A stretch of DNA of 64,000 bases from Asterias rubens (taxonomy: Eukaryota > Echinodermata > Asteroidea > Forcipulatida > Asteriidae): assembly GCF_902459465.1 (NCBI RefSeq), contig NC_047083.1:4832523-4896522 (forward strand). The letters run 5' to 3'. Below, piece after piece: positions 19,906-31,950 of the stretch. The position numbers and the translations under genes are program-made. Position 1 is the stretch's first letter. Every line of letters starts with the position of its first letter. The notes beneath the pieces were generated by a model. It was not told the origin of the DNA and did not search any database. It saw nothing but the letters and a program-made list of their open reading frames with translations.

Positions 19906-20295
19906 TTAAAGGAACACGTTGCCTTGGATCAATCGAGTTGGTATTTGAAAAGCGTTTGTAACCGTGGTTATAAAATGCGTATTGGTAGAAACCAGTGTAA
20001 AAGTAGAATACAATGATCCACACAAACATGCCTTGAAATTGCACTGCTTTCCTTTTACTTCGTTGACTAACACGGTCTGCCAATATACGGGAGTCAAATT
20101 TTTTACTCCCATAAATGGCCGACCGTGTTAGTTCCAAAGTAAAGGGAAAACCTTGCAATTTCGAGGCACATTTGTGTAGATCATTGTATTCTACTTTTAC
20201 AACATCTTTCCAACCATATGCATTTAATAAAACCAATGGTTACAAACGCTTTTTATAGACCAACTCGTCCGATCCAAGGCAACGTGTTCCTTTAA
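19906..20295. mobile_element. Family B TTAA-flanked palindromic element
   Basis: Whole-length fold-back: TTAAAGGAACACGTTGCCTT on the left and AAGGCAACGTGTTCCTTTAA on the right, converging on a centre near 20100 (GACTCCCATAAATGGCCGAC and complement). Copies at 28994 (half), 35824 and 61067. Confidence 0.85.
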
Positions 20296-21435
20296 CATGA
20301 CACGTACATTGACTCGGCTCATAACAAGATCGATGTCTGAAACCAAGGCACTCCAGAGTCCTTCCAAACGTCTGCAAGAATTGATCTTTCGACTTCTACT
20401 AGCATGACTAGCTCGTCCAGACGCTCCTAACTGTTTCGACTTCAAACTCTGGAGCGCCTGTCTGTAACAGGTGTAACCCACTCTCTACCTTCAAGTTTTG
20501 TTTGCATCCCAACTGTGATTGTTAGAATATCACCACTCTCATCAGTTGCGAGTTTCACTGCCTGTGAAAGCAGGTCTTATATTCCCGGCTGGAGAGAAGC
20601 ATTTATGGGGGCATTTATGGAGGACGGTCGTGGCATTGACTTAAGTTCTCCGTGGTTGGTGTGAACACATCTATGTTTGTTGCAATCTCAATTATAAGAG
20701 TGGTTCGCGGTCTGGTCGGAGAGAAGCAATTATGGATTCCAGTCTTGTTAGTGACTCATCAATGACACAAGTTAATGGATATCAGTGTTACTTTTTGTGA
20801 CCACTGACCACATGTACAGTACTCCCAGTGATGAGATTCATCGCTCATATTGGTGATGACAGGTTGAATGTATGCCCTGTTGGAGAGAAGCAATTATGAT
20901 GGACAATCTTGCCAATTACACAACTTTTGGAATCGGAACTTAAGTACTTTACACAACTGTGTTGAATCAATCAATAGAAAATTTTGTGGTGTTGTTTGTG
21001 ACATAATGTGCTTTAATTGCATTCTCTCAATGGAAGTGCGGTTGGCAAAATGAAAATGGTGTTGCTTTTTGTGACAAATGTGCTTTAATTGCATATACTA
21101 ACTTCCATTAACTCACTAAACTTTTTATTTATTACATGTAGCTGAAAGTATTCAATCGAATTTTAAGTCTTGTAGGCCTACATATTTTTTTTAACTACTT
21201 GACACTTTTTAAAATTATTAATACAGATTCAAAGTCATGTAATGTTAAATTCTAAAAATTCTTTATCATCAGGTGTACGTGTTCATACAAAGTAGGAAAA
21301 AAACAGTGACACTAGTGACATTTGAAGTGTAAACAAAAAGTAATTAAAATGTTATTCAAGTTTACTCATCAAACCATGGAGGAAAACAATATTTTTTTTC
21401 CTCTATGATCAAACCCTATGACCCTTGGCATCAAG

Positions 21436-21816
21436 TCACTTGACACTATTGGTAATTACTCAAAATAATTTCTGCCATAAAACCTTTCTTGGTGACGAGT
21501 AATGGGGAGAGGTTGATGGTATAAAACATTGTGAGAAACGGCTCCCTCTGAAGTGCCATAGTTTTCGAGAAAGAAGTAACTTTCCACGAGTTTGATTTCG
21601 AGACCTCAGATTTAGAACTTGAGGTCTCGAAATCAACCATCTAAACGCACACAACTTCGTGTGACAAGGGTCATTTTTCTTTCCTTATTATCTCGCAACT
21701 TCGACGACCGATTGAGCTCAAATTTTCACTGGTTTGTTATTTTATGCATATGCTGAGATACACCAACTGTGAAGGCTAGTCTTTTGACAATTACCAATAG
21801 TGTACACTGCCTTTAA
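21436..21816 (+). mobile_element. Family A TTAA-type MITE copy
   Basis: The left end has lost a few bases (CACTTGACACTATTGGTAAT); the right end CACTGCCTTTAAG is intact. Confidence 0.75.
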
Positions 21817-22318
21817 GAACATTCCACTCCACCCTCAATCAGAAAACATAACCTGCATTTCCTTCAAATTCGTCAGACAACCAAGATCTACGGCAGAAGT
21901 TTTTTCCCGGCCACCATCAAGGACTGGAATGCCTTTCCCGGTTCCGGTAGTCTGATATCCAGCAACTCATAATCAGACATCTTCAAAGACACTCTCACTA
22001 ATAAGCACTTTAAGCAGTACAATCCACACAATGCGCAAACAGTGTGAAGTGTCTTTGGACATTCTTTTTTGCCGGCTCAACTATTATTATACAGATACAG
22101 AAGAATAATACTACGTTCAAACAAGTTCATTTGAAAAAATTTCATTTTAACGATCTCAGACAAAAAGTAATTCAATTTGAAAAATCGCTCAGCCGGTTGA
22201 GTTGGGCTGCCATTTTGGGAAAAAAGGGCCCTTCCTTTTCACTTATTAAAACAAAGGCAGGACGTGAAACATGTTTTTTTGTTTTACTTGGCATAAATCA
22301 GCGGTCTGCAAACTTTAG

Positions 22319-22570
22319 TCAGCTCTCGACGACACGACCCGCACCAAACACCGGCCGATTGTACTCTTCCTCAGACCAAAGTAAATGTCGTGCAGGAGTA
22401 AACTCTTTATTGTAACTCAATAACTCTAAATGTAACTTCTTGTATAGGTTTTCTTGGTCCAATTCGACAAATGAGCGGCCAGTTTCATTTTCATGCATTC
22501 GAATTAAAGCTGTTTTGCCTCTCCAGTTATTGCTGTGTTGCAAATTCAGAATTCGGCCATTCGGTTTCGT
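22319..22570 (-). other. Unrecognised open frame of about 84 codons
   Basis: Reverse strand, open from a TGA near 22575 to a stop at 22319. The peptide contains RIRMHENETG-like and LYKKLHLELLSYNKEFTPAR segments of ordinary amino-acid composition, not low complexity. The first in-frame ATG falls inside (MHENETGRSF). No family recognised, and no splice partner found. It could be a single exon, an old transposon piece or chance. Confidence 0.2.
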
Positions 22571-23420
22571 TTTAAGTCAAGTCAAATTCCTTGAGCACTC
22601 TGTTCAATTTAGCGTATCGTCATTCTTTTTCATGAGACACACGCCTCAAGAAGCGTCTGCGAATTTGAATGCTGTTTTTATAAATTGTTAAATTGAATGA
22701 ATATTTTGTTAAATCGAATGACGAAACCTTACATTTCACAAACGAAATCGAATGATCCTTTTTAGTAGCAATCGATTTCGCGCGAAATAAATATTGGTTG
22801 GTGGTTAAATTGGCGGTTTATTTGCCGGAATTGACCGAGAAAACCTATATTTATTAGACCTAGGTTATGACATGTAATTGCAATAAACATGATAACTGAT
22901 AACAAAACATAATGTATGGAAAATCCAATGTTTTTGACGTAGACGCATTACTTGTGAGTCATTCTTGTTACAGCATTATCAAAAGTGTCCGGAAAAGTTA
23001 AAGCGCGCAGTGTTGTGCGACTTGTTGTTTTAGACCCCCAAATTACTTCTGTATATACACACACACTCAAAGAACATTTTTTTTAATTGCATGTGCTCCT
23101 AAAATACGTTAATACAGAATGTCATTAATACAGACATATTATACTTCAACTAAAATGGCAACAATTTTTTTTGCTGAATTTTAACCGTTTTTAGTCGTGT
23201 GTTCGGCGGATATAGGCTATTGTAAGATGATCAGAGAGGGGCTTCCGTATTTTTTTTTAACTAAAGGCATGTTAGCCTATTATGTAAGCAATTGCCTTCT
23301 CTGTATCAACTGATTGGGATAATATTCCGCAGGAAAGCGTTACCAAACCGTAAAACTAAAAGGTTTAAACTTATCTTATCTGTACGACGTCTTCACAGCT
23401 GAGAAGAAGGCACACCACCC

Positions 23421-23529
23421 AGTGGGCACACGTCGACTTTAAGACCGTCGTCTTATAGACGTAAACTATGTTAAGTTGACGTCAATTTACGTCTATAAGT
23501 CGTCTTAAAGTCGCCGTGTGCCCACTGGG
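23421..23529. repeat. Short palindromic element
   Basis: CCCAGTGGGCACACGTCGAC on the left is mirrored by GCCGTGTGCCCACTGGGA on the right; arms include CTTTAAGAC(G)/GTCTTAAAG and TATAGACGTAA/TTACGTCTATA. Hairpin with a small loop. Confidence 0.75.
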
Positions 23530-24352
23530 AATGATAATACACGCTAACCGCGACACTATTTAGAAAGCTTATGTAAACGATGTGACGTCATAGACTCATG
23601 GCCAATCAGAACGCAATATGCTAATGAGCCGACACTTGTTACCAGCGGACACTTTTTGTCGTGACACCGGGTGTTGCTCTATGATATAAATAATGGGCCA
23701 TTTAATTTTGGTAGTTTATACTTTGTGAAGCGCCCCAAACGTTCTGATTTGTATTTCCCACTCTCTGTGCCTCAGTCTAAAATTGGCCATACCTTACAAT
23801 AATGGGGAGGTTTAGCTGCATGTTACGCGAGCAAACACGTGAACATGAACGTAAAAGAAATGTGTTGTTTCTAATAGGGGACGTCACTACTTTGGGTTTA
23901 TTTCATGCTCACATAATTTTATGACGTCTGCACGTACGTACGCACCTGACGTGAAAAATGGTAACTTCACCTATGCTTAAAACGTGAGATTTTAACCTTC
24001 GCGTTCACGTTAACAGGTAAAACCTCCTTAATAAGGAATTTTAGTCCACGGGAGATAAAACAGATTTTACTGTAGGTATTCCTTATGCTTATAGACCAAT
24101 CCGCCGACGAAACAAAATTGGTAGCGCCCTAAAATTAACAACTGCGGTGTACTTGTGTGCATAAACTGGGCACTGAAGACACCGCAGCAATGGTGCGCAG
24201 TGCTCAACACTTGCGTATGGGACCAACGGCTTTACGACCCATCCGAAGGACGAAGCAATGGTCAAGTGTCTTGCTTATAGTCGTTCTTTGAAGTAACAGC
24301 TGTAAAACTCAAAGTTATCAGTCGGACACTTTACGCGTGTCGATGTCACGTT

Positions 24353-24910
24353 TTAGTACTTTGGCAGTTGAAGGCGGCCATCTTGGTTCAAACCGAAGCA
24401 CTTCACTGGTATGCGAGATTCGTAGAGTACTGGCTGTTGAGTTGGCATTTTACAGATCGTTATAGGGCGTGAGTTGGTTGCATTGCACGGTCTGTTCCAC
24501 CATGTGCTAAGCTTGTAAATTGCCCCACACTCACCGTAAGGTCGGTAGGGGTAACCCCTTTTCCAATTTCCATACAGATGATTTCCGCTACGTTCTTTGT
24601 GGCACGCCCAAATGTCCCCCAGTGTGGTGGAGTTGCAATCGAGCCAGGCGTAGTTCCTCTCAACCCGAGCTAGCTCCGCCGTGATGAACGCGTTTTCTTC
24701 TTGCGACTCGATGGTGAGGAGGGAGCTGTTAAGCCCGTTGCAGTAAACCCTTGCTTTGGGGAAAACTACCGGATCGTCTGGAAAGGTAGCATAACAAGAT
24801 GTACCGTTGGCCGACCAGGTCGGTGGGCATAGGGCATTACGTCCACACATACAACAAGCCAGGGAAATCAAAACAATTTGAGTCAAGCGAGCATGTACGT
24901 ACGTTACCAT
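24353..24910 (-). CDS. Secreted C-type lectin-like protein, single exon
   Basis: 185 residues from ATG at 24910, uninterrupted. Residues 1-27 are a signal peptide (hydrophobic stretch IVLISLACCMCG). One long-form C-type lectin-like domain follows: CPPTWSANGTSCYATF (first disulphide pair), VYCNGLNSSLLTIESQEEN (helix region), AWLDCNS in place of WIGL, and CNATNSRPITIC closing. The usual EPN/QPD and WND calcium/sugar motifs are not seen (YRPYGECGAIY, WWNRPC instead), so carbohydrate binding is uncertain. It ends KCFGLNQDGRLQLPKY, a tail shared with the lectin at 32284-32904. In the family such proteins serve in coelomic immunity or matrix recognition, which is only a general expectation here. 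An intronless gene is unusual for a lectin domain and could reflect retroposition. Confidence 0.85.
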   Translation of the reverse strand: MVTYVHARLTQIVLISLACCMCGRNALCPPTWSANGTSCYATFPDDPVVFPKARVYCNGLNSSLLTIESQEENAFITAELARVERNYAWLDCNSTTLGDIWACHKERSGNHLYGNWKRGYPYRPYGECGAIYKLSTWWNRPCNATNSRPITICKMPTQQPVLYESRIPVKCFGLNQDGRLQLPKY

Positions 24911-25124
24911 ATTGATCCAGTTACAGATTGGTACTATCGAACACGTTCAATCCCGATTATAATATAACCATGTTGATTTTTATCTTTTCAATCTGAAAGC
25001 TTATTGATTATAGATAATGCATCTGTCCTTTGGAGGAACTAGCGTTTGAAGACCTCCGTCGTCAGTCCGATTTGGACGTCGTGCACAAAGTTCCTTCTGC
25101 GAAAAATAATCTTTTGTCTTAACT

Positions 25125-26215
25125 GCAATGCGACTGTTATTCACTGGTGACGAATTTCAAACAATTCCTTGGAAGAGCAGCAGTCATACAGTCGAGGCTT
25201 GTCAGATATACGAAGCAACCGTCTGTCAATCTTCAAACGGCAACTCAGAGCACACCTCTTCAAACAAATATCTTAAACTGGACTCTGGACGTTTGTTGTG
25301 TGATGCTAAGGGAGAAAATCGTCAATTGACGTAACGTGGTTATACTCCTGTCCGCAAGTCCAAAGTGGAATTCGAACCTGTAATCACGTGAACCAGCAGG
25401 TAGAGCTCAGCTTCTAGGTAACTGATAGTAGTGACGATTGAAACACTCCTTAAAAAAAGAAGTCGTGGAGTTGAGGCTTATCAGCAACCTGAAGCAACCG
25501 TTTGTTCTGGTACCTGATGTGGGGCTACCTTGAAGTGACACGGTTATACTCTTGTCCAAAGTTGAGTTCGAATCTGTAGCTACTGATGTGAATGACGGGT
25601 TGAGCTCAGCTAACGTGTAACTGTAAATGGTTGGAACAACCCTTTGAAAGTAGTCGTAGTGTCCAGGCTTATCAGCAAACTGAAGCAACCATTTGTTGTG
25701 ATGCCTATGTAAGAAAACCGGCAATTGACGTAACGTGGTTATACTCCTGTCCGCAAGTCCAAAGTTGAATTCGAACCTGTAATCACATGAACCAGCAGGT
25801 AGAGATCAGCTTATAGGTAACTGATAGTAGTGACGATTGAAACACCCATTGAAAAAGAAGTCGTGGAGTCGGGGCTTATCAGCAATCTCAAGCAACCGTT
25901 TGTTCTGCTACAACTGATGTGGGGCTACCTTGAAGTGACACGGTTTCACTCTTGTCCAAAGTAGAGTTCGAATCTGTAACCACGGATGTGAATGACAGAT
26001 AGAGCTCATTTGTAACTGTTAGTGGTGACGAATGAAACACTCCTCACCGAAGTCGAGGCTTATCAGCAGTCCGGAAGCAACCACTTGTTCTGATAATGTT
26101 GGGGGAAACACGGTTGAACTCTTATCCGCAAGTCAAACGTTGAATTCGAACCGGTAACCACAGACGGCAGGGGGAGCTCAGCTTATGGGTAACTCTGATA
26201 CGCTCCTCCATATAG
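25125..26215. repeat. Diverged tandem repeats upstream of lectin gene 1
   Basis: About five units of 190-210 bp. Recurring words: GGTTATACTCCTGTCCGCAA (or CTCTTGTCCAAAG), TTCGAACCTGTAATCAC, GGTAGAGCTCAGCTT, TAGTAGTGACGATTGAAACA and GAGGCTTATCAGCAA. Units are 70-90 percent alike by eye. TTCGAACC words recall a B box but no cloverleaf is seen. Confidence 0.7.
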
Positions 26216-26282
26216 AGTTATAATGCTCATTTCAGTTTTACATCTCCTAGCGTATACAGACGCAAGATAGGCTACCATATTC

Positions 26283-26330
26283 GTTTCCTGAAGACGGCTC
26301 GGGTAATACCGATCGAAACGTCGATGTTGA
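26283..26330 (+). ncRNA. Hammerhead-like hairpin, candidate
   Basis: CTGAAGA, one extra base, a stem with ACCGATC on its 3' side, then GAAACGTC. These are the parts of a type I hammerhead core (CUGANGA, stem II, GAAA, GUC), with one extra base after CUGANGA and weak stem I pairing. Downstream of lectin 1's tandem repeats. Catalysis is not implied. Confidence 0.35.
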
Positions 26331-26809
26331 TTTTTGTTTCTCTCCGCCAGTTTTGTTTTTCTAAACCACCAAGTTACAAGTCGGTGCAGGGAGTTTTACA
26401 TTAGTGTCTGCCACTGCAAACGGCGTCAATAGTACATTGATGCGAGTGGTTGTGCCGCGTCAAAACATTAATCACGTATCGCTGCTGGTAATGAGGTGTG
26501 GCTGTTGTTGTCTAAGCAGTTAAGTGAAGCCAATCTGCCCCAACTTCAACGGCACCAGAGCTACATAAAGCTGAAATTGATAACCATGGATTTTGATTAG
26601 TTTATTGCGTGCTTCAGCAAGAAGTCATAATAATCACATCAGTCTCCTGATGAGTTGTCTGTGAGTCAATTATTAATGCCGTGGTGGTGTCTGAATCACA
26701 ATTGACCCTGGAAAACAGTACAGAGGAGATTGTGTCTTTTTTTTCTTCTTTATTGGTCAAGTAATCATATCAGAGCGTAATATTATACGTTCTTTGCTTT
26801 CAGGAATCA

Positions 26810-27312
26810 TTAAAGGCAGTGGAGGCTATTGGTAATTACAAAAAAAAATTCGAAGCGAATCTTGACGTCACAAATTCGCAACGAACAATTCGCAACAGTT
26901 GAACTCTGCTCTACTCCCTTGCGAATAATCGCTGCGAAAGGAGGGTGTGACGCCAAATTCACGTCAAATTCGCTTCGCATTCGCGTTCGCATGGAGTATG
27001 AACCGGGCTTTCCGGGGAGATGTTGACAGTATAAAACATTGTGAAGTAACGTAGTTTTCGAGAAAGAAGTATTTTTCCACGAATTTGATTTCGAGACCTC
27101 AGATTGATGATTTGAGCTCTCGGAATCAAGCATTAGGAAGCACACAACTTCGTGTGAAAAGGGTGTTTTTTTATCTCAATATTATTCGCAACTTGAACGA
27201 CCGGATGAGCTAAAATTTTCACAAGTTTGTTATTTTTTGGCAAAAATGTTGAGGTACACCGAGCGAGAAGACTAGTCTTTGACAATTACCAATAGTGTCC
27301 AGTGTCTTTAAA
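26810..27312 (+). mobile_element. Family A copy with a GCGAA-rich insertion
   Basis: Ends as in other copies (TTAAAGGCAGTGG, GTGTCTTTAAACC). Positions 26839-27012 are extra: a TTCGC/GCGAA-rich palindromic segment ending GCATGGAGTATGAACCGGGC, replacing part of the usual left arm. Confidence 0.7.
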
Positions 27313-27555
27313 CCTATCTTAAAAAAAATTTAGAGGCAATTATAATCGATTGATATTTCCCACCTTGGCATTTCCATTATCACTGTGCAATTGCATTAGA
27401 TTATTCCAAAACAGATCAATAACACAAGGTAGGTCCTTGCAGAGAAGCGTGTGTTGATGGGTTTTCGCCTGTGCGGCCATTTTGTAAGTTGAACAAACAG
27501 CATCGCGTGAGCGTTCAATAAAAATTAAAAAAATCAAACGTGTATTTCCATAGAT

Positions 27556-27841
27556 ATAGAATAGAATAACTAGATCGGCCGCGCGTACATACGCGGGTTC
27601 TGGCATGGGGGCTGCCATTGCCTATCTCCCGTGTACATTTTCTGTGCGTTGCCGTCAGCACGTGACTTTTTGCCGTCAGCACGTTACATTTAGCGCGTCA
27701 AAGGCCTATCTCTCGTGTTAATTTTTGCGCGTCGCCTTTCGAACGTAAAATTTTTACCGCGTCCATGGCGAACAATTTTGATTTCTACACAGGTAATGGC
27801 CCGTATGTACGCGCGGCCGATCTAGTTATTTAATTCTATAT
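27556..27841. repeat. Fold-back element with about 37-bp inverted ends
   Basis: ATAACTAGATCGGCCGCGCG on the left is complemented by CGCGCGGCCGATCTAGTTAT on the right; inside are repeated GCCGTCAGCACGT words and CCTATCTCCCGTGT / CCTATCTCTCGTGT. Followed at 27936-28010 by a CTGGTAAGTCTGCTGCCACC segment shared with 41842-41978. Confidence 0.7.
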
Positions 27842-28039
27842 TTTTATGTGTATTTCATGTTCAACGCGCGTGCAGAATGACGCGCTTGTCATCTTGCGTT
27901 TGTGCACGAAGCATCGCTCATCACTATTCGCACATTACCGAGAACAATGGATTTTACCTGGTAAGTCTGCTGCCACCAAGCGTCCCGAAAGTCCCCTATT
28001 GGTCGTCGAAGTAGCGGCGAGAAAATAATGGAAGAAAAA

Positions 28040-28265
28040 ATCACATTAATTTGTCGCACAAGTTACGTGCTTTCATATGCTTGATTTCGAGACCTCAGCT
28101 TATGAGGTCTCAAATTCATTTAAAATATTTCAGTGAGAAATAACTTCCTTCTCAAAAACTTGTTCAGAGGGAGCCATTCCTCACAATGTTTTATACTACC
28201 AACAGCTCTCAGCTCCATTGCTTGTTACCGACACATTTTTCATGCTATCAATTATTTTGATAATA
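28040..28265 (-). mobile_element. Family A fragment
   Basis: Middle part of family A (CTTGATTTCGAGACCTCAGC, CAGAGGGAGCCATTCCTCAC), truncated on the left and abutting the next copy. Confidence 0.6.
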
Positions 28266-28610
28266 AGACAATGGACACTATTGGTATATTGTAAAAGACC
28301 AGTCTTCTCACTTGGTGTATCTCAATATATGCATGAAATAACAAACCTGTAAAAGTTTGAGCTCAATTGGTCGTCGAAGTTGCGAGATAATAATGAAAGA
28401 AAATACACCATCATGTCACACGAAGTTGTTTGCTTTCAGAAGCTTGATTTCGTGGCAAATTACTTCTTTCTCGAAAACTACGTTACTTCATAGGGAGCTG
28501 TTTCTCACAATGTTTCAAACTATCAACAGCTCCGCATTACTCGTTACCAAGTACGGTTTTATGTTAACAATTATTTTGAGTATATCACCAATAGTGTCCA
28601 CTGCCTTTAA
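28266..28610 (-). mobile_element. Family A copy
   Basis: ACAATGGACACTATTGGTAT ... GTGTCCACTGCCTTTAA; missing part of the inner palindrome. Confidence 0.75.
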
Positions 28611-28993
28611 AGGCAAAGTTTACCTTTGGTTTTTGGAACCAGTCGGTTGTTTAAATCCCATATACATATTATCTATGTACACAATAAACATTTCATCTGC
28701 AACTTTAATTTGAAAACCGGATGGTCATGTTTTGGGTGCGATTCCCAGTGGTCCAGCTTACAAATGACGTCTTTAGTGCAGCAAAGACAATTTTAGCAGT
28801 TGCTTCAAACTTGAGGTCACTTTAAATAACCAAGTGTAGGCATTTATACAAATTTTGTAAAGGCATTGTTAAAGAACACGAATATGAAACTCTTACTTTT
28901 TTATTTATGTATTCACATGATACGTTGGTGTTTTATTAAAACAAAAACTTGTTTTTCATTAACACATCACTTGTTCATAGTTTATAATGCACA

Positions 28994-29240
28994 TTAAAGG
29001 AACACGTTGCCTTGGGTCGGTCGAGTTGGTCTTTGAAAAGCGTTTGCAACCATTTGTTATGAAATGCATATGGGTGGAAAAGTAGAATACAATGATCCAC
29101 ACAAACATGCCTCGAAATTGCACGGTTTTCCTTTTACCTCGTCGACTAACACGGTTTTGACTCGCATAAATGGCCGACATTATTAGTTCGGAAGTAAAAG
29201 GAAAACCACGAAATTTCGAGGCAAATTTTTGTGGATCATT
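28994..29240. mobile_element. Family B palindrome, right arm cut by a family A copy
   Basis: Left arm and centre are complete; the sequence stops at GTGGATCATT where family A sequence starts (29241), so the outer right arm is missing. Confidence 0.75.
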
Positions 29241-29594
29241 CTCAAGGCTATAATAATTATTAGGATGCAATACTGACTTGGTTACGAGCAATGGAGAGCT
29301 GTTGAGAGTATAAAGTATTGTGAGAAACGGCTCCCTCTAAAGTAACGTAGTTTTTGAGAATGAAGTAATTTCTCACTAAAATATTTGAATTGAATTCGAG
29401 ACCTCGTCTGAGGTCTCGAATTCAAGCATCTGAAAGCACACATCTTGTGTGACAAGGTTTTTTCTTCCATTATTCTCTCGCAATTCCGACGACCAAAACA
29501 TGTTCACAGGTTTATGACTTTATGCATACTTTTGAGATACACTACGTGAGGAGATTGGTCTTTGCCAATTACCTAAGGTGTCCAGTGCCTTTAA
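29241..29594 (+). mobile_element. Family A copy, left end missing
   Basis: Starts in the TAATAATTATTAGGATGC part and ends GTGTCCAGTGCCTTTAA. Confidence 0.75.
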
Positions 29595-30054
29595 AAACAT
29601 AAACACAGTATGCTTCTGTGAAATTTAAGTCGTTTATTATTACAGACTACCTATAAAGAGCCTGCCCAAGTGCTTATATATGTTTAATATGCTGCTAGAG
29701 TATCTATATATTCTTCAACGGTAGATACGTGCCTTCGTATTGCATTAGTAGCCTAGCGACGGCCTTTACTAATCGAAACCGCTATATTTTGCTTGAATAA
29801 CTTATGAAAAGTGAAAAGCCAATTAAGGTATTTTAAGGAGACAAAGTATACAGTGCTCCGGAAATGCCATCCACCTTTTTGAACCACATGTTAGTTGATG
29901 GAGAAGACTGCACATTGCAAAAACTGGGGTGTTGAAGTTGACACCATGGACGTTATCCATTTATATATAAATATACACGAAAAAAACGAAAGGATAATTT
30001 AAATTAAGAGTGTAACATTAACTCCAATTCGTAAATACTACAATTTCTCAATTT

Positions 30055-30330
30055 TGATTGGTTGAGAGAACACCACGTGTGGTGTTTAAACGGATGATAA
30101 CACCAGTAAAAAGTGTTTAAACATGGGCGTGACACGCGAGCTTGCACCTATGCTTATTAGACAGTTTCTTCATTCCTATTGATCGAAAGCAACGGCTGGA
30201 ACAGTTGTGCCACATCACGCGATACGCGCAACGCGCACAGCAATCTCCTTATAAGGAGTTTTCACCATCAGGAGACCTTACCATTTCATAGATGGAGGGG
30301 TGTTTTGTTGAAATAATTCATTGAACAACA
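30055..30330. repeat. Dispersed repeat shared with 38300-38610
   Basis: Shares GTGACACGCGAGCTTGCACC, GACAGTTTCTTCATTCCTAT, GTGCCACATCACGCGATACG and CTTATAAGGAGTT with 38300-38610; a fragment also lies near 42631-42665. Contains short inverted words (CACCACGTGTGGTG). Confidence 0.65.
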
Positions 30331-30586
30331 ATAATTTTTTCATCTTTTTTACTTTAGGACAAAATTTGTTGATTTGTTTGTTTAACGCAAAGGTATTTTT
30401 CGGTAATTATCGGGTAATATCACATCCAGACTGCAACACCGGCCAAGCACATATTAATTCCCTAATTTATTTATTTTTAATAGTTTGTTTTTGTAGAAAA
30501 TTAGTGAAGTAATTTAATACCCTGATGTAAGTGGTATCTAGAATGGTATGTGTGAAACTTTTAACAACCAGTTTTTGCAGTGCATC

Positions 30587-30970
30587 TTAAAGACACAGGA
30601 CACTATTGGTAATTGTCAAAGACCATTCTTACATTTAGTGTATCCCAACATATGCATAAATAACACACCTGTGAAAATTTGAACTCAATTGGTCGTCGAA
30701 GTTGCAAGATAACAATGCACGAAAAAACACCCTTGTCACATGAAGTTTTGTGCTTTCAGATGCTTGATTTCGAGACCTTAAAATCTAATTCTGACGTCTC
30801 AAAATCTAATTCGATGAAAATAACTCCTTCCACGAAAACTACGTTACTGCAGAGGGAGCCGTTTCTCACAATGTTTTATAATATCAACAGCTCCCAATTA
30901 CTCGTTACCAAGTAAGGTTTTATGCTAAGAATTACTTTGAGTAGTTACCAATAGTGTCCACTGCCTTTAA
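30587..30970 (-). mobile_element. Family A TTAA-type MITE copy
   Basis: TTAAAGACACAGGACACTAT ... GTGTCCACTGCCTTTAACAT, TTAA at both ends. Confidence 0.85.
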
Positions 30971-31157
30971 CATCATGTCACTATCTTGCCGTGGGATTTC
31001 AACTTATTGTAGACATGTGTCACACGATGATATGTATGTGATTATAATTATTACTTATATATAACAGTTAATTAGATTTAGTCATAATTAAGCAACACTA
31101 ATATGATATATAATATCTAATTATGACTTAGCACAAGCCATAATTATATTGTTTACA

Positions 31158-31245
31158 AATTGTTAATAAAATACAAGTCGTAAAATGACTTGTTGATGTT
31201 GATATTATAAAAAATTGTTAATAAAATACAAGTCGTAAAATGACT
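31158..31245 (+). repeat. Direct repeat pair in AT-rich DNA
   Basis: TTGTTAATAAAATACAAGTC followed by GTAAAATGACTTG occurs at about 31159 and again at about 31208. Confidence 0.75.
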
Positions 31246-31419
31246 TGATACTGAGTCATAATTAGGACGAAGATGGATGGCACTTCAGGTGCTCCGTATA
31301 TGCAGCTCCCTTTGCGCTCTTCATATTGAGGTAGGTGACCGTGAGACAGGGTGCTATATCGATCGTCTGTGAGGTTGTGGTATCCGTTTCTTTCTTTTTT
31401 TCCAATTTCAAGCATCATA

Positions 31420-31930
31420 GAATTGTACTGCATGCAATCAGTTTGAAAGTAAATGAGAGCATGTGTAGGCGGTGCAAATTTGTCTGCCATTGTAATGGAC
31501 AACATTGATGTTGGGGACAACGAACAGTAGTTTGGATGTGTTTGACGCCGTAAATGACTAAATATTTTCGCAATCCGTCATCAAACAGAAAGGAGGTTTT
31601 TACTTGTTTAAAGCAAGAGCCTGTAGGTGTCGCAAATTTCTTTGCTGCCATTTTAGTGACACCATTGGTGTTGGAGTTGGCGACACAACGCATGTTATTC
31701 GGGTGTGTTAAACCCCGTAATGATTGAACACTGTTTTCAATCCGTCATCATCAAGAAAGGAGGGATAAACTTCTTACTTTTTCAAAGTGAATGAACGTGT
31801 TGGCGATTCAGATTTCTTTGCTGCCATTTTATAAGTGATAACACTTTGTTTAGGAGACACCACGCATGGTATTTGGATGATGTTTTACGCCGTAATGACT
31901 GAAACTTTCGCGAGGAGTCATCACAAAGAA
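31420..31930. repeat. Diverged tandem repeats upstream of lectin gene 2
   Basis: Three units of about 185 bp. Recurring words: CAAATTTCTTTGCTGCCATT, GACACAACGCATG, ACGCCGTAATGACTGAA-like and CAATCCGTCATCA. They end 20 bp before the dispersed element at 31951. Confidence 0.65.
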
Positions 31931-31950
31931 CGGATTGTAACTGCTTGTTA

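Larger units (their letters stand above)
19741..24352. other. Intergenic region, repeat-rich
   Basis: No well-supported gene. Contains a family B palindrome (19906), four related GGAGAGAAGCAATTATGG words (20580-20900), a direct duplication of TGTGCTTTAATTGCAT (21008 and 21069), family A (21436), an unrecognised open frame near 22319-22570 and a palindrome at 23421-23529. A SINE-like fragment lies at 24160-24300 (GGGACCAACGGCTTTACGAC), close to the 3' end of the first lectin gene. Confidence 0.6.

Noticed and set aside
24460..24663. 67-codon frame within lectin gene 1
   Set aside because: It is a shadow in another frame of the lectin coding sequence.
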